Positions 1 to 7,447 of a stretch of 64,000 nt of DNA are shown piece after piece. Under the pieces are notes generated by a model. The model was not told the origin of the DNA. It saw only the letters and a list, made by a program, of their open reading frames with translations, and did no database searches. The stretch is from Asanoa iriomotensis (lineage in GTDB: Bacteria; Actinomycetota; Actinomycetes; Mycobacteriales; Micromonosporaceae), in the NCBI RefSeq assembly GCF_016862515.1, contig NZ_BONC01000010.1:88235-152234 (forward strand), written 5' to 3'. The number at the start of each line of letters is the position of its first letter. The stretch's first letter is position 1. The position numbers and the translations under genes were made by a program.

Positions 1-1
1 C

Positions 2-1132
2 GACGGGCAGGTGATCGGCGCGGTTCCCGGTCAAGCGGGGGCGACCGGGCTCGCGCTGAGCAAGGACGGGCGCACCGCGTATGCGGCACTGGCCGACGCG
101 GGCGCGGTCAGCGTGATCGACGTGGCCACCGCCACCGAGACGGCGCGCTACCCGATCGGCGGCAACACCTGCCCGTACGACGTCGCGCTGGCCGGCGGCA
201 AGCTCTGGTTCAGCTACGGCTGCTACGGCATCTCGAACTCGGCCATCGGCTCGATCGACATCGCCGCGCCGGGCACGCCGATGGCGCTGGGCCAGGGCGG
301 CTACCTCACCTTCACACCGCGGCTGGCCAGCGGTTCCATCGACGACGGCGTGCTGTTCGCGGCAGTGGAGGGCGAGTTCCCGAACCGCCTGATCAGCTAC
401 GACGTCTCCGGGGGCACGGCGGTCCGGCGCACGGCTCTGGAAGACCGGCTGAGCAGCGTCAGCGAGTTCACGGTCACCCCGGACGGGTCGGCGATCATCG
501 CGGCCACGCCCGGCGAATACCAGTTCACCACCAAGCTGGGCCGCTACTCGACCACCGACCTCACCGAGCAGGGCCGGTACGCCGTCCCCGGCCAGGTGGT
601 CGGCATCGCCGTCGAGCCGGACGGGCGGGTCGCGACCTACTCCGACGACCACGGGATCGCCTACTTCGCCCCGGGTGAGTACGAACCGCGCTGGGTCGTC
701 TACCGGAACTTCGCGCCCGGGCTCGACCCCGCCCACCGGGGCATCGCGATCGGCGGGCCGGGGCGGCTCCACCTGGTGCAGAAGATGCTCAGCAACTCGA
801 TGATGGCGCTGACGACGGTCGACGCCACGCCGATGGGCACGTCGCTGGCCGTCGAAGGACCTTTCTTCGCGTACGTCCGGAAGCCCGTCACCTTCACCGG
901 CACGCTCGCGGCCGCCGACGGCACGGCGACCGGCGTGCGGACCGTGCAGGTCACCCGGCGCGACCCGCGCGGCACGACGGTCCTGCGCGACGTGCTGACC
1001 GCGGCCGACGGGTCGTTCACGGTCACCGACAAGCCGCGCGTGGTCGGCGAGACCACCTGGACGTTCACCTTCGCGGGCACGGAACGGTTGCTGCCGTCCA
1101 CCTTCGACGTGGGGCTGACCGTCGACCGGTAA
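2..1132 (+). CDS. Beta-propeller (YVTN-like) protein with C-terminal Ig-like domain, 5' partial
   Basis: The reading frame is open to the left edge, so the N-terminus lies outside the window. The visible part repeats a pattern of the type LSKDGRTAYAAL...VSVIDVATATE, typical of YVTN/PQQ-like propeller blades, over roughly 280 residues. The last 95 residues (from about SLAVEGPFF) look like a bacterial Ig-like beta-sandwich. Such actinobacterial proteins are normally secreted or surface-bound, with repeated Ig modules. No enzymatic motif is visible. The downstream esterase homologue begins 11 bp later on the same strand, so co-transcription is plausible. Ligand or role unknown. Confidence 0.7.
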   Translation, partial: DGQVIGAVPGQAGATGLALSKDGRTAYAALADAGAVSVIDVATATETARYPIGGNTCPYDVALAGGKLWFSYGCYGISNSAIGSIDIAAPGTPMALGQGGYLTFTPRLASGSIDDGVLFAAVEGEFPNRLISYDVSGGTAVRRTALEDRLSSVSEFTVTPDGSAIIAATPGEYQFTTKLGRYSTTDLTEQGRYAVPGQVVGIAVEPDGRVATYSDDHGIAYFAPGEYEPRWVVYRNFAPGLDPAHRGIAIGGPGRLHLVQKMLSNSMMALTTVDATPMGTSLAVEGPFFAYVRKPVTFTGTLAAADGTATGVRTVQVTRRDPRGTTVLRDVLTAADGSFTVTDKPRVVGETTWTFTFAGTERLLPSTFDVGLTVDR

Positions 1133-1143
1133 CGTGCGATGGC

Positions 1144-2289
1144 GTGACCATCCGCGTACGGGAGTTCCTGGCTGGGCCCGGCGCCGGCACCGATCTGCTG
1201 GCGCTGGGCGAGCCGACACACGGTGAGCCGGCGTTCGCGTTCGCCCGCAACGAGATCTTCCGGGAGCTGGTCGGGCTGGGCTTCCGCTCGATCGCCCTGG
1301 AGTCCGACCGGATCGCCGGGCTCGTCGCGGACGCGTACGTCCAAGGTGCGCCGGAGACGCTCGACTCCGCGCTGGCCGACGGGTTCAGCCACGGCTTCGG
1401 CCCGTTGCCGGGCAACCCGGAGCTGCTCGACTGGATGCGTTCCCACAACGCCGCCCGCCCGGCCGCGGAGCGGGTCACGCTGCACGGCTTCGACGCGCCG
1501 CTGGAGATGACCGGTGCGCCGAGCCCGCGCCGCTACCTGGCGCACGTGCTGGCCTACCTGGGCGAACACGTCGACCCGCCGGCCGACATCGACGCGCTGG
1601 TCGGTGCCGACGAGCAGTGGACCGACGCCGAGGCGATCCTCGACCACACGCGCTCGGTCGGGCGTACACCCGAGGCGTTCCGGCTCCGCGCGATCGCCGC
1701 CGACCTGCGGACCGCGCTCCATGCGTCGGCGCCGCAACTCGTCGCGGCCTCCTCCCTCGCCGCCTGGCGGCGCGCCGACCTGCACGCCGACGTGGCCGAG
1801 CGGGTGCTGGGCTACCACGCCGAGGCAGCGGCACCGGCGCCGCAGGCGTTGCGCACGTCGCGCCTGCTCGGGGTGCGGGACGCCTGGATGGCGCACAACC
1901 TGCTCGACATCCGCGCCCAGGAGCAGCACCGCGGACCGACGCTGGTGTTCGCCAGCAACCGGCACGTGCAGCGCCCGCCGAGCACGTGGCAGCTCGCCGG
2001 CATGAACCTCGAATGGTCGTGCGCGGGATCGATCGTGTCGGCCCTGCTCGGCGACCGCTACCGGGTGATCGTCGGCAGTCTGGGCGCGAGCACGCCGTTG
2101 GGGCTGCCGGCCGCGGCCGAGGGCACGTTCGAGGCGGCGCTTTCCGCGGCGGCCGACGGAGCGACGCTCTTCGTCGGTGCGGCGATCGACGGCCGAACGC
2201 GGACCGACATGACGCCGGAACAGGGTTACTTCCCGCTCGACCGGGAGCTGATCGCCACCAGCGACGGGATTCTGCACATCCCGGGCTGA
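1144..2289 (+). CDS. Erythromycin esterase family protein
   Basis: The 381-residue protein opens with the family pattern LLALGEPTHGEPAFAFARNEIF, containing the Glu and His expected in the EreA/EreB-like active site, followed by GFRSIALESDR. Length fits the family. Members hydrolyse macrolactones in resistance strains, but most actinobacterial homologues are uncharacterised and the fold is shared with succinoglycan-biosynthesis proteins, so macrolide resistance is not established. The GTG start at 1144 was chosen because the nearby ATG at 1139 runs into a stop after one codon. It lies 11 bp after the propeller gene and may share its transcript. Confidence 0.75.
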   Translation: MTIRVREFLAGPGAGTDLLALGEPTHGEPAFAFARNEIFRELVGLGFRSIALESDRIAGLVADAYVQGAPETLDSALADGFSHGFGPLPGNPELLDWMRSHNAARPAAERVTLHGFDAPLEMTGAPSPRRYLAHVLAYLGEHVDPPADIDALVGADEQWTDAEAILDHTRSVGRTPEAFRLRAIAADLRTALHASAPQLVAASSLAAWRRADLHADVAERVLGYHAEAAAPAPQALRTSRLLGVRDAWMAHNLLDIRAQEQHRGPTLVFASNRHVQRPPSTWQLAGMNLEWSCAGSIVSALLGDRYRVIVGSLGASTPLGLPAAAEGTFEAALSAAADGATLFVGAAIDGRTRTDMTPEQGYFPLDRELIATSDGILHIPG

Positions 2290-2392
2290 GCCGTCCCGAA
2301 CATCGGTCAATACGAACTATTCGCGTTGCGGGACAAGGTCAACTAGCAGAGATCGATACTCTTCCACTCATGAATTCACGCTCGATGAGTGG

Positions 2393-3649
2393 TTGGGGGC
2401 CGTCTTGGCAGTGAGTTCCAGGTCCGTCTCGCGTGTGCGGCGGGCACTACGCAATGTGCTGGTCACCTCGGCGGTGGCGGCCGTGACGCTCGCGGGCGTC
2501 GCGGGGCCGGCGTCGGCCAGGCCCAAGCCCGGGCCGGGTGGCGCCGTCGACCAGCTCCAGATCAGTCAACGGCCGTTGGTCGACGCCGCCACGCGGATCC
2601 GCGCGGTGGTCGACGAGGAGCGGTCCAACTTCGCGGGCATCGAGCTCGTCGGCTCCACCGAGCTGCGGCTCTATTGGAAGGGCACGCCACCGCCCGCGGT
2701 GGCCAAGGTCGTCGGGCAGCTGCGGCCTCGCGTTCCGATCAAGGTGCTTCCGGCGGCGTACGCGCTGCGCGAGCTCAAGGCCGAAGCCACGCGGCTCGTC
2801 GCGTCCGGCACCGGCGTCGTCCTGGCCGCGCCGCTCACCGACGGCAGCGGCCTGCAGGTCCGCGTGACGGCGCAGGCCAGGATGGCTGACCCGCGCACGC
2901 TGACCGCCATGCCGACCAAGGTGGAGGTCGGCGACGCGCCGACCGCGACCGGCAGATGGGCCGACACGTCACCGTTCTGGGGCGGGTCGACCATCGAACG
3001 ACAGGTCAGCCCCACCACGATCGGGCGTTGCACGAGCGGTTTCGCGGGTCAGCGCAACGGCCAGAAGGTGCTGATCACGGCCGCCCACTGTGGCCCCACG
3101 GGCGCGGTGTGGCGGACGCCGAGCGGCACCTACTTCCCGCCCATCGGCGTCGGCACGGCCAACCACCGCGTGGCCGACCTGGAGGCGCTGTTCATCCCGG
3201 TGGGCGACCACCGGGGCCGGATCTACGACGGCGGGGTCGACCCGACGGGCCAGGGCATCGGCGAGTTCTCCAAGGCGGTAGCCGGCTGGGGTCCGCCCGA
3301 GGTCGGTCAGTACGTCTGCCAGTCCGGCAGCTACTCCGGCGTCCGCTGCAGCCTGCGGATCACGCTGAAGTGGGTCAGCTACTCGCTCAACGGCGTCATC
3401 GTCACCAACGGCGTCGAGGCACAGCGCGACGACCGCGCCAACGCGGTCGGCAAGGGTGACAGCGGCGGGCCGGTGTTCCGGCTCTCCAGCGACCCGAACC
3501 GGGTCATCGCCCTCGGCGTCCAGTCGGCCGCGGACGGCAGCAAGCCGGCCACCTGCACGGGCATCGCGACCGAATGCTACTGGCGGCTGTACTTCGCCGA
3601 CATGACCCAGATCGTCGGCCGCACCGGATTCACCATCACGGTCGGCTGA
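2393..3649 (+). CDS. Secreted trypsin-like (S1 family) serine protease
   Basis: The 418-residue protein has a signal peptide: basic Arg residues around 10-21, a hydrophobic stretch to about residue 38, then ASA before RPK. A pro-region of about 150 residues follows. The catalytic triad is visible as H232 (TAAHCG), D262 (VADLEALF) and S357 (GKGDSGGPVF). Two cysteine pairs fit extracellular disulfides. The protein is expected to be exported and activated by removal of the pro-region. The TTG start gives the full signal peptide; the GTG seven codons later is an alternative. A strong hairpin follows the stop codon. Confidence 0.85.
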   Translation: MGAVLAVSSRSVSRVRRALRNVLVTSAVAAVTLAGVAGPASARPKPGPGGAVDQLQISQRPLVDAATRIRAVVDEERSNFAGIELVGSTELRLYWKGTPPPAVAKVVGQLRPRVPIKVLPAAYALRELKAEATRLVASGTGVVLAAPLTDGSGLQVRVTAQARMADPRTLTAMPTKVEVGDAPTATGRWADTSPFWGGSTIERQVSPTTIGRCTSGFAGQRNGQKVLITAAHCGPTGAVWRTPSGTYFPPIGVGTANHRVADLEALFIPVGDHRGRIYDGGVDPTGQGIGEFSKAVAGWGPPEVGQYVCQSGSYSGVRCSLRITLKWVSYSLNGVIVTNGVEAQRDDRANAVGKGDSGGPVFRLSSDPNRVIALGVQSAADGSKPATCTGIATECYWRLYFADMTQIVGRTGFTITVG

Positions 3650-3658
3650 CGGCACGAC

Positions 3659-3693
3659 GGCGCCGGCGGAGCCGTTCTAGCTCCGCCGGCGCC
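3659..3693. terminator. Bidirectional hairpin terminator
   Basis: A perfect 14-bp stem (GGCGCCGGCGGAGC and its complement) with a 7-nt loop lies between the converging protease and hypothetical genes. There is no long T-run, which is usual for actinobacterial terminators. Confidence 0.8.
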
Positions 3694-3699
3694 GTTGCT

Positions 3700-4188
3700 T
3701 CAGTCGATCCGGATCGAGTCGGAGATCGTCGCGACCAGGGCGGGGTCGCTGGACACGACCTCGACGACGATGTCCCGGTCGGGCACCACCGCCATCCACC
3801 GGGTGCGCCCGTCGGGCAGGGCTCCTTCGCTGGTGCGCACCGCCACGCCACCGATCTCGGCGGGCGTCGTGGCCGCGCTGTTCGCCGGGTCGGCCGACAG
3901 GTCCGACTCGCGCAACTCCACGTAGCTGACCTTCGGCGCCGGGTCGATGGCACAGGTGGGCACGTTGCCGGGATCGAGCACGTAGGTGTCGGCCACGGGG
4001 GTGCCGCACTCCAACCGGTTCTTCGGCCACGCTTCGGGCACCACGACGCTGACGCCCTCTTTGCTGATCTCCCGGCCGGCGGCGGTGACCCGCTCACCGT
4101 CGCCCGACCCGCCGCGCACGAACCAGACCGCCGCGACGACGACCACCACACCAACGCCCGCGGCGCCCCAGACCCAGATCCTCTTCAT
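3700..4188 (-). CDS. Membrane-anchored hypothetical protein
   Basis: The 162-residue protein starts MKRIWVWGAAG, has one N-terminal transmembrane segment (about residues 4-24, rich in Val/Ala) and an outward-facing soluble domain of about 135 residues. Two cysteines (LECGTP and PTCAID) are spaced so they could form a disulfide. I recognise no family. The upstream in-frame start at 4248 would add 20 Arg/Gly-rich residues before the membrane segment and is less likely. Confidence 0.6.
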   Translation of the reverse strand: MKRIWVWGAAGVGVVVVVAAVWFVRGGSGDGERVTAAGREISKEGVSVVVPEAWPKNRLECGTPVADTYVLDPGNVPTCAIDPAPKVSYVELRESDLSADPANSAATTPAEIGGVAVRTSEGALPDGRTRWMAVVPDRDIVVEVVSSDPALVATISDSIRID

Positions 4189-4253
4189 CCCACCAACCCC
4201 ACGTCGCCCGTTTCGGATTCGACGCCCAGCGCCCGCCCTCGGTTGCACTTCGG

Positions 4254-4478
4254 CTATCGGATCAAACCGGTCTCGGGATCGACCTGCGCGAGGAAGGCAT
4301 GGATCGCGGCCCGATGGTCAGCCTCAGTGGATGATCTGCCGTCCGACGATGCCGAGCTGAAGCCATAGCCCGGGTTGGGCCCGGAAATCCAGGTGTAGTC
4401 GTACTGTCCAGGATGATCGCGGCGCGCGACAACGTCGAACACCTCTCCATCGACTTCGACGCGAACGGACGGCTGCAC
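4254..4478 (-). CDS. Small hypothetical protein (74 aa)
   Basis: The GTG-started frame encodes a compact soluble protein with alternating VEVDGEVFDVVARR and DHPGQYDYTWISGPNPGYGF segments, then a helix (STEADHRAAIHAFLAQVDPETG). Codon usage has the expected GC-rich third positions and the sequence reads as a structured domain, unlike the overlapping alternative frames. It has no cysteine and no membrane segment. I cannot assign a family. It sits immediately upstream of, and divergent from, the TetR gene (35 bp apart). Confidence 0.5.
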   Translation of the reverse strand: MQPSVRVEVDGEVFDVVARRDHPGQYDYTWISGPNPGYGFSSASSDGRSSTEADHRAAIHAFLAQVDPETGLIR

Positions 4479-4513
4479 GTCTTCACGCTAGCCGCGCAGG
4501 GGAGACTCGTGTC

Positions 4514-5098
4514 ATGACCTATCGGCGCTCGGCCGGGTCGCCGCGGGGGGATGCGCGGCGGCGGGAGTTGCTTGACCTTGTCACCGAGGATCTGGCTGTC
4601 AACGGGCTGGTCGACTTCTCGTTGCGCCGAGCGGCCAAGGCCGCCGGCACGACGCACAAGGTGCTGCTCTATCACTTCGAGAGCGCCGAGGATCTGTTGC
4701 AGCGGGCCGTGGCGCAGTTGCGTGAGCGGCGGATCGCTCGCGGCCTCGGGGCCGCTGCCGAGGCGCCCACGCTCGCCGGGCGGGTGCGCGCTCTCTGGCC
4801 CGTGCTGACCAGCGGGGAGTCGTGGGTGCTCGACCAGGCGATCGGGCTCGCGATCTACGACGCCGACCGGCACGGCGGGCTCGCGCGGGGCGGGACCCAG
4901 CAGTATCTTCCGGCGCTCGTCTCACTCTGCCCTCCGGCGTGGTCGCCGGAGCGTAAGACCGAGGTCGCCGCGATGATCCTGGCCACGCTGCGGGGGTTTC
5001 TCATCGATCTGCGTACGAGTGGCGGCGACCCGGTCAGCGTCGACGTCGGCTTCGCCGCGTTGAGTCGCGCCCTCGAACGTGAGGAGGCCGCGGGCTAG
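4514..5098 (+). CDS. TetR/AcrR family transcriptional regulator
   Basis: The 194-residue protein has an N-terminal TetR helix-turn-helix (RRELLDLVTEDLAVNGLVDFSLRRAAKAAGTTHKVLLYHFESAEDLL, residues about 15-60) and an all-helical ligand-binding C-terminal domain. It precedes an alpha/beta hydrolase gene by 59 bp, and a perfect 14-bp palindrome (5108-5121) lies in that gap, so it probably represses the hydrolase-methyltransferase genes. The ATG at 4514 has a GGGGAGA ribosome-binding site. Confidence 0.85.
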   Translation: MTYRRSAGSPRGDARRRELLDLVTEDLAVNGLVDFSLRRAAKAAGTTHKVLLYHFESAEDLLQRAVAQLRERRIARGLGAAAEAPTLAGRVRALWPVLTSGESWVLDQAIGLAIYDADRHGGLARGGTQQYLPALVSLCPPAWSPERKTEVAAMILATLRGFLIDLRTSGGDPVSVDVGFAALSRALEREEAAG

Positions 5099-5107
5099 AC
5101 GCTTTGC

Positions 5108-5121
5108 GAACCACGTGGTTC
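5108..5121. promoter_or_regulatory. Palindromic operator candidate for the TetR regulator
   Basis: GAACCACGTGGTTC is a perfect 14-bp palindrome lying 9 bp after the TetR stop and 36 bp before the hydrolase start. Size and position fit a TetR-family operator; binding is inferred. Confidence 0.55.
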
Positions 5122-5157
5122 ACTTCGAGGGAGAGACCTGGAAGGGGGACCAGGCAC

Positions 5158-6174
5158 ATGAAGACGATCCAGACCTCGGCCGGCCCGATCGCCTACACCG
5201 ACTCCGGCGGAGGCGGCACCGGACCGACCATCGTGTTCCTGCACGGCATGCTGATGGACGGCTCACTCTGGGACCAGACCGTCGCCGCGCTCACCGCCGA
5301 CCACCGCTGTGTGGTGCCCACCCTGCCGATGGGTGCACACCAACTGCCGGCGAAGGCCGACGCCGACCTCTCGTTGCCCGGCCTGGCCAGGTTGGTCGAG
5401 GAACTTCTCGCGGCGCTCGACCTCGACGACGTCACGCTGGTCGGCAACGACACCGGTGGAGCGTTGGCTCAGCTCGTGGTGGCCGGCGACCCCGCGCGGG
5501 TGTCCCGGGTGGTGCTCGCGTCGTGCGAGGCCTTCGACAACGTTCCGCCCGGCCTGACCGGCCGCACACTGGCGTTCGCCGGCCTGCTGCCACCGCGCCT
5601 GTTCGGCCTGTTCATGACCCAGATGCGGGTCCGCGCCCTGCGCCGCCTGCCGGTCGCGTTCGGCTGGCTGACGAAACGCGGCGACGCGACCACGGCGCGC
5701 TGGATCCGGCCCGTCCTGCGTGAGGCCGGCATCCGCCGGGACGCGACCCGCATGTTGCGCGCGATCCGCCGCGACCGGGACGTCCTCAACCGCGTGGCCG
5801 TGCCGCGACTGTCCAATTTCGACGGCCCCGCCCTGGTGCTCTGGGCCCGCGCCGACCGGGTCATGCCGCCGGTGCACGGCGGCCGCCTGGCCGCGCTCTT
5901 TCCGCACGGCCGCCTGGTCGAGGTCGACGACACGGCCACGCTGATCCCACTCGACCAGCCCGGCGTCTTCGCCAGGAACCTCGCCGATTTCGTCCGCGCT
6001 ACCGCGAGAACATGCAGACCGGGTTCGACGCCCTGGTCGAGCTGTACTACACCTACTGGGGCGAATACTTCCACCTGGCCCTGTTCGAGCCGGGCGACGA
6101 TCCGGCCGACCTGGTCACCGCCTACGAGCGCACCCACGAGCGGTACCTCGACGCGATCGGGGGCCCGGGCGTAA
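5158..6174 (+). CDS. Alpha/beta-fold hydrolase
   Basis: Residues 1-280 form a standard alpha/beta hydrolase: HG motif (FLHGMLMDGSLW), nucleophile elbow VGNDTGGALAQ with Asp in the nucleophile position (haloalkane dehalogenase/epoxide hydrolase-like), a helical cap, and ALVLWARADRVMPP containing the likely acid. I do not see the usual catalytic His; the matching stretch reads DTATLIPLDQP. The domain should end near FVRA (about nt 6000), but the frame continues 58 more residues of Ser/Thr/Arg/Pro-rich sequence out of phase over the next gene. ATG 5158 has an AAGGGGGA site; the upstream start at 5104 lies before the palindrome. Confidence 0.75.
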   Translation: MKTIQTSAGPIAYTDSGGGGTGPTIVFLHGMLMDGSLWDQTVAALTADHRCVVPTLPMGAHQLPAKADADLSLPGLARLVEELLAALDLDDVTLVGNDTGGALAQLVVAGDPARVSRVVLASCEAFDNVPPGLTGRTLAFAGLLPPRLFGLFMTQMRVRALRRLPVAFGWLTKRGDATTARWIRPVLREAGIRRDATRMLRAIRRDRDVLNRVAVPRLSNFDGPALVLWARADRVMPPVHGGRLAALFPHGRLVEVDDTATLIPLDQPGVFARNLADFVRATARTCRPGSTPWSSCTTPTGANTSTWPCSSRATIRPTWSPPTSAPTSGTSTRSGARA

Positions 6175-6869
6175 ATCGGATCATGGACGTGGCCTGTGGT
6201 GGCGGGGCGCTCTCGGCGTGGCTGGCCGATCGCACGACCGCGGACGTGGTCGGCGTCGACCAGTCGGCCAGCCAGCTCGCGCACGCCCGCCGGTGGCTCG
6301 CCGGCGGAACCCGACCGAAGCTGCGTTTCGTCCAGCAGGACGTCATGCGTCTCGGTGACCTCGCCGAGCCGCCCGTCGATGCCGTGATCTGCCTCGACGC
6401 CGCCTGCTACTTTCCCGACCGCCGGGCGGCGCTGCGCGGGATGGCGGCCCGCCTGCGCCCGGGGGGCCGGGTGCTGCTGGTCGACTGGTGCCGCGCCGAA
6501 CACGCCACCAGGCTGCAGCGCGAGCTGATCCTCGATCCACTGTGCCGCTACTGGGCGATCGCCGATCTGGAGACCGCCGAAGGCTATCGCCGGTCGTTCG
6601 AGACCGCTGGCTTCCACGTCCTCGCCCTGGACGACCTGTCCGACCAGGTGACGCCCAACTGGGAGCGCGGCTACCAGGCGGCGCTGCGCGCCGTCGCCGA
6701 ACCGGTCCGGATCGACCGGATCCTGCGCCTGGCCGCCGCCGCCGTCAGGCACGGCAGCCTGGCCGTCCAAGCGGCCAAGGAGCAGTTCCAGGTCGCACTG
6801 CTCGCCAAGGCCGCCGCCGACTCGGGGCTGCTCCGCTACGTGTCGGTCCAGGCCGAGCGCGTCACGTGA
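6012..6869 (+). CDS. Class I SAM-dependent methyltransferase
   Basis: The 285-residue protein has the SAM-binding motif I (IMDVACGGGALSAWLAD), an acidic ribose-binding residue in VVGVDQSASQL, motif II (VDAVICLDAACYF) and motif III (LRPGGRVLLVDW). The overall pattern resembles small-molecule N-, O- or C-methyltransferases of the sarcosine/tocopherol methyltransferase group; the substrate is not evident. It overlaps the 3' part of the hydrolase reading frame by 163 bp, so translation is probably coupled or one boundary is disturbed. The next gene converges from the other strand with an 8-bp overlap. Confidence 0.8.
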   Translation: MQTGFDALVELYYTYWGEYFHLALFEPGDDPADLVTAYERTHERYLDAIGGPGVNRIMDVACGGGALSAWLADRTTADVVGVDQSASQLAHARRWLAGGTRPKLRFVQQDVMRLGDLAEPPVDAVICLDAACYFPDRRAALRGMAARLRPGGRVLLVDWCRAEHATRLQRELILDPLCRYWAIADLETAEGYRRSFETAGFHVLALDDLSDQVTPNWERGYQAALRAVAEPVRIDRILRLAAAAVRHGSLAVQAAKEQFQVALLAKAAADSGLLRYVSVQAERVT

Positions 6870-7335
6870 GTTGAGCCAGCGGGAGCGGGCCCCGGGTCTT
6901 GACCGTGCGGATCGCGAACGTGCTGTGCGCGTCGACGATCGACGGGATGGTCAGGATCTGGTCGATGAGCAGGTGTTCGTACGCGGCCAGGTTGGCGACC
7001 GCCGCTTCGACCAGGATGTCGGCGCGGCCGGAGATGATGTGGCACGCGACGATCTCCGGGATGGCGGTCAGCGCCGCCTCGATCCGGGCGGCCGTCTCCC
7101 GGGAGTGGTGGTCGACCCGCAGCTCGACGAAGACCGTGAGGTCGAGGCCGAGCCGGGCGCGGTCGAGCTCCGCCCGGTAACCCGCGATCAGGCCGTCCGA
7201 CTCCAGCGCCCGCACCCGGCGCAGGCACGCCGACGGTGACAGGCTGACCGCCTCGGCCAGGTCGACGTTGGCGATCCGGCCGTCGGCCTGGAGCCGGTCA
7301 AGGATGGCGCGGTCGGTGCTGTCGTACGACGTCAT
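6862..7335 (-). CDS. Lrp/AsnC family transcriptional regulator
   Basis: The 157-residue protein starts MTSYDSTDRAILDRLQADGRIANVDLAEAVSLSPSACLRRVRALE, the classical AsnC winged-helix opening, followed by an RAM/ACT-like effector domain (about residues 65-150, with VACHIISGRADILVEA). Lrp proteins sense amino acids. It diverges from an amino-acid permease gene and a perfect palindrome lies between them, so it very likely controls that permease and itself. The longer frame back to 7467 covers the operator region and is not used. Confidence 0.9.
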   Translation of the reverse strand: MTSYDSTDRAILDRLQADGRIANVDLAEAVSLSPSACLRRVRALESDGLIAGYRAELDRARLGLDLTVFVELRVDHHSRETAARIEAALTAIPEIVACHIISGRADILVEAAVANLAAYEHLLIDQILTIPSIVDAHSTFAIRTVKTRGPLPLAQLT

Positions 7336-7365
7336 CGGCACATCATGCGATCGGAGGCGCGATCC

Positions 7366-7382
7366 GCGCAACGATGTTGCGC
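7366..7382. promoter_or_regulatory. Lrp-type operator candidate
   Basis: GCGCAAC-GAT-GTTGCGC is a perfect palindrome 31 bp upstream of the lrp start and 66 bp upstream of the permease. Two further TTGCCA direct repeats lie between it and the permease. Assignment to the adjacent regulator is inferred. Confidence 0.55.
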
Positions 7383-7447
7383 CTTGAAGATCAACAGCAG
7401 GCACATTTGCCATCGCGTGCGGCGGCACAGTTGCCAGACTCCGGAGT

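Noticed and set aside
1144..2289. Macrolide resistance gene
   Set aside because: It is a family homologue only; most actinobacterial members have no shown macrolide activity, so I keep the family name.
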